A stretch of 64,000 nucleotides of DNA from positions 124,001 to 188,000 of the forward strand of contig NZ_FWFU01000001.1 of the NCBI RefSeq assembly GCF_900172255.1, given 5' to 3'. Positions 62,707-64,000 of this stretch are shown here, in pieces. The notes beneath the pieces are model-generated. The model searched no databases. It was given only the letters and a program-made list of their open reading frames with translations, and had not been told where the DNA came from. Origin of the DNA: Roseovarius halotolerans. Lineage in GTDB: Bacteria > Pseudomonadota > Alphaproteobacteria > Rhodobacterales > Rhodobacteraceae. The stretch's first letter is position 1, and every line of letters starts with the position of its first letter. A program made the translations under genes and the position numbers.

Positions 62707-64000
62707 ATGGAAAAATTCGGGAAAAGTCAGCCGGTCAGGCGCCTGGAAGACGGGCGGTTTCTGACCGGGCAGGGACGCTACGTCGACGATATCGCACCCA
62801 AGGGCGCGCTGGTCGCGCATGTGCTGCGTGCGCCGGTGGCGCATGCACGCATCAGCGGGCTGGATGTCGAGGAGGCCCGCGCCGCGCCCGGCGTGCGCCT
62901 TGTGCTGACGGCGGCGGATCTGGCCGCGGGCGGGATCACCGAAGCGATGGCCTTCAACACCGTGAAGAACCAGGACGGCACCCCGGCGGCAGCCCCGCGC
63001 CGCCCGATCCTGGCCGAAGACCGCGTGCGTTTCGTGGGCGAGCCGGTGGCGATGATCGTCGCCGACACGTTGGCAGCGGCCCGCGATGCGGCCGAGATGA
63101 TCGCGTTCGATTACGACGACCTGACCGCCCATATGGAGATCGGGCCGGGAGGCGAGCCCCTGCATGAAGAGGCGCCCGAGAACCGCGCCTTTGACTGGGG
63201 CATGGGCGATGAGGCGGCCGTGGAGGCGGCGATCGGCAAGGCCAAGCATGTGGTGCGGATGACGGTGCATGACAACCGGATCATCGCCAACCCGATGGAG
63301 CCGCGCGGCTGCTATGCCGAAATCCAGGGCAACCGCCTGCACCTTGCGGTGAACGGTCAGGGCGTCTGGGGCACCAAGCGCAATCTTGCACGGGTGCTGA
63401 ACATGGATGCCGAGGATATCCGCGTGACCAACCCCGATGTCGGCGGCGGTTTCGGCACCAAGGCGATGGATTACCCCGAAACCTACCTGGTGGCCCACGC
63501 CGCCCGCCAATTGGGCCAGCCGGTGCGCTGGATGGCGGATCGGGGCGAAACCATGCTGAGCGACAATGCGGGCCGGGGTCTCGATCACGATCTGACGCTG
63601 GCGTTTGACGGGGATCTGAGGATCACCGCCTACCGTGTCGACAGCCGGGTGGATCTGGGCGCCTATTGCAGCACGATGGGGCAGGGCATCCAGACGGATC
63701 TCTTTTCCAAGGTCTTGATGGGGGTCTATGACGTGCAGGATGCGTTCCTGCATGTGGAAGGATTCTTTACCAACACCACGCAGGTCGATGCCTATCGCGG
63801 GGCCGGACGACCCGAGGCGATCTATGCGCTGGAACGCATCATGGACCGCGCCGCGCGCGAACTGGGCGTCGACACATGGGATCTGCACCGGCGTAATTTC
63901 ATCGCCAGCGAAGCCTTTCCCTATGTCTCGGCCACGGGGGAGACCTATGATGTGGGGGATTTCCATCGCGTGCTGGACCGCGCCGAAGCGGAATGCGATC
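62707..64000 (+). CDS. xanthine dehydrogenase/CoxL-family molybdoenzyme large subunit, 3' truncated
   Basis: The frame opens at ATG 62707 and is still open at the window end (431 codons seen), so it does not appear as a closed ORF; the long antisense frame over the same bases is a shadow. It begins with RRLEDGRFLTGQGRYVDD, typical of the family, and has GGGFGTKAMDYPE near residue 250. The signature AYRGAGR starts at residue 362, diagnostic of form II CoxL-like proteins, whose CO dehydrogenase activity is doubtful. AAAGGG precedes the start. Confidence 0.92.
   Translation, partial: MEKFGKSQPVRRLEDGRFLTGQGRYVDDIAPKGALVAHVLRAPVAHARISGLDVEEARAAPGVRLVLTAADLAAGGITEAMAFNTVKNQDGTPAAAPRRPILAEDRVRFVGEPVAMIVADTLAAARDAAEMIAFDYDDLTAHMEIGPGGEPLHEEAPENRAFDWGMGDEAAVEAAIGKAKHVVRMTVHDNRIIANPMEPRGCYAEIQGNRLHLAVNGQGVWGTKRNLARVLNMDAEDIRVTNPDVGGGFGTKAMDYPETYLVAHAARQLGQPVRWMADRGETMLSDNAGRGLDHDLTLAFDGDLRITAYRVDSRVDLGAYCSTMGQGIQTDLFSKVLMGVYDVQDAFLHVEGFFTNTTQVDAYRGAGRPEAIYALERIMDRAARELGVDTWDLHRRNFIASEAFPYVSATGETYDVGDFHRVLDRAEAECD

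Noticed and set aside
62599-63966. 455-codon minus-strand ORF
   Set aside because: It is antisense to the CoxL-like gene, whose own frame is open to the window end and has clear family motifs.

Overview
The window looks like a chromosomal segment of an alphaproteobacterium of the Rhodobacteraceae (Roseobacter-type). This is inferred from high GC content, an FeS-BCP/CryB-type photolyase, two TRAP transporters, the pcm-tolC pair, a GC-rich intergenic repeat family, and predicted proteins that read like typical Rhodobacterales sequences. I see no phage, insertion sequence, CRISPR array or rRNA. Almost all of it is coding, with one tRNA (Cys) and one tandem glycine riboswitch.

Layout. 1-7.6 kb: a 5'-truncated acyl-CoA synthetase; leuA, preceded by a previously unlisted 28-residue Leu-rich leader peptide and an attenuator; an SDR-photolyase pair; a secreted 19-unit MORN protein. 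7.7-15.8 kb: nadE, a small exported protein, a zincin, a Tat-exported metallo-hydrolase, gltX, a DUF2254 membrane protein, a GGCT-like enzyme and an Rrf2 regulator. 15.8-20.6 kb: glycine riboswitch followed by gcvT-gcvH-gcvP. 20.6-24.5 kb: a YbbA/YbbP-like ABC system divergent from tesA, the two start codons interlocking. 24.5-29.6 kb: two cold-shock genes sharing a conserved leader hairpin, an L,D-transpeptidase, an orphan BrnA-like protein, ettA and a MarR-GNAT fusion. 29.7-35.9 kb: nadD, a PBP4-type dacB and glpR/glpD/glpK.

36-45.6 kb is the main catabolic island: one TRAP system (PQM order) behind glpK, a LysR regulator, then a second TRAP system (QMP order) followed by a three-gene FAD / 2Fe-2S / FAD oxidoreductase resembling HcnABC or opine/D-hydroxyproline dehydrogenases. 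The second set reads as a LysR-controlled uptake-and-oxidation operon for an unidentified amino acid-like compound. 45.8-64 kb: tRNA-Cys, pcm-tolC, an acidic protein with PopZ-like ends, cobQ, efp, ygfZ, a glycosyltransferase, a phosphatase, two aminotransferases, valS, a ZntB-like transporter, an Lrp regulator with a type III PLP decarboxylase, and the start of a form II CoxL-type molybdoenzyme that runs off the end.

The most unusual signals are non-coding: the leucine attenuator, the paired cold-shock leaders, two four-unit 11-bp arrays in separate intergenic regions, and a 26-bp dyad with a half-site exactly six helical turns away. Among proteins, the PopZ-like protein and the LysR-TRAP-oxidase operon deserve most attention. 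All functional assignments come from reading motifs by eye; no database search was run.
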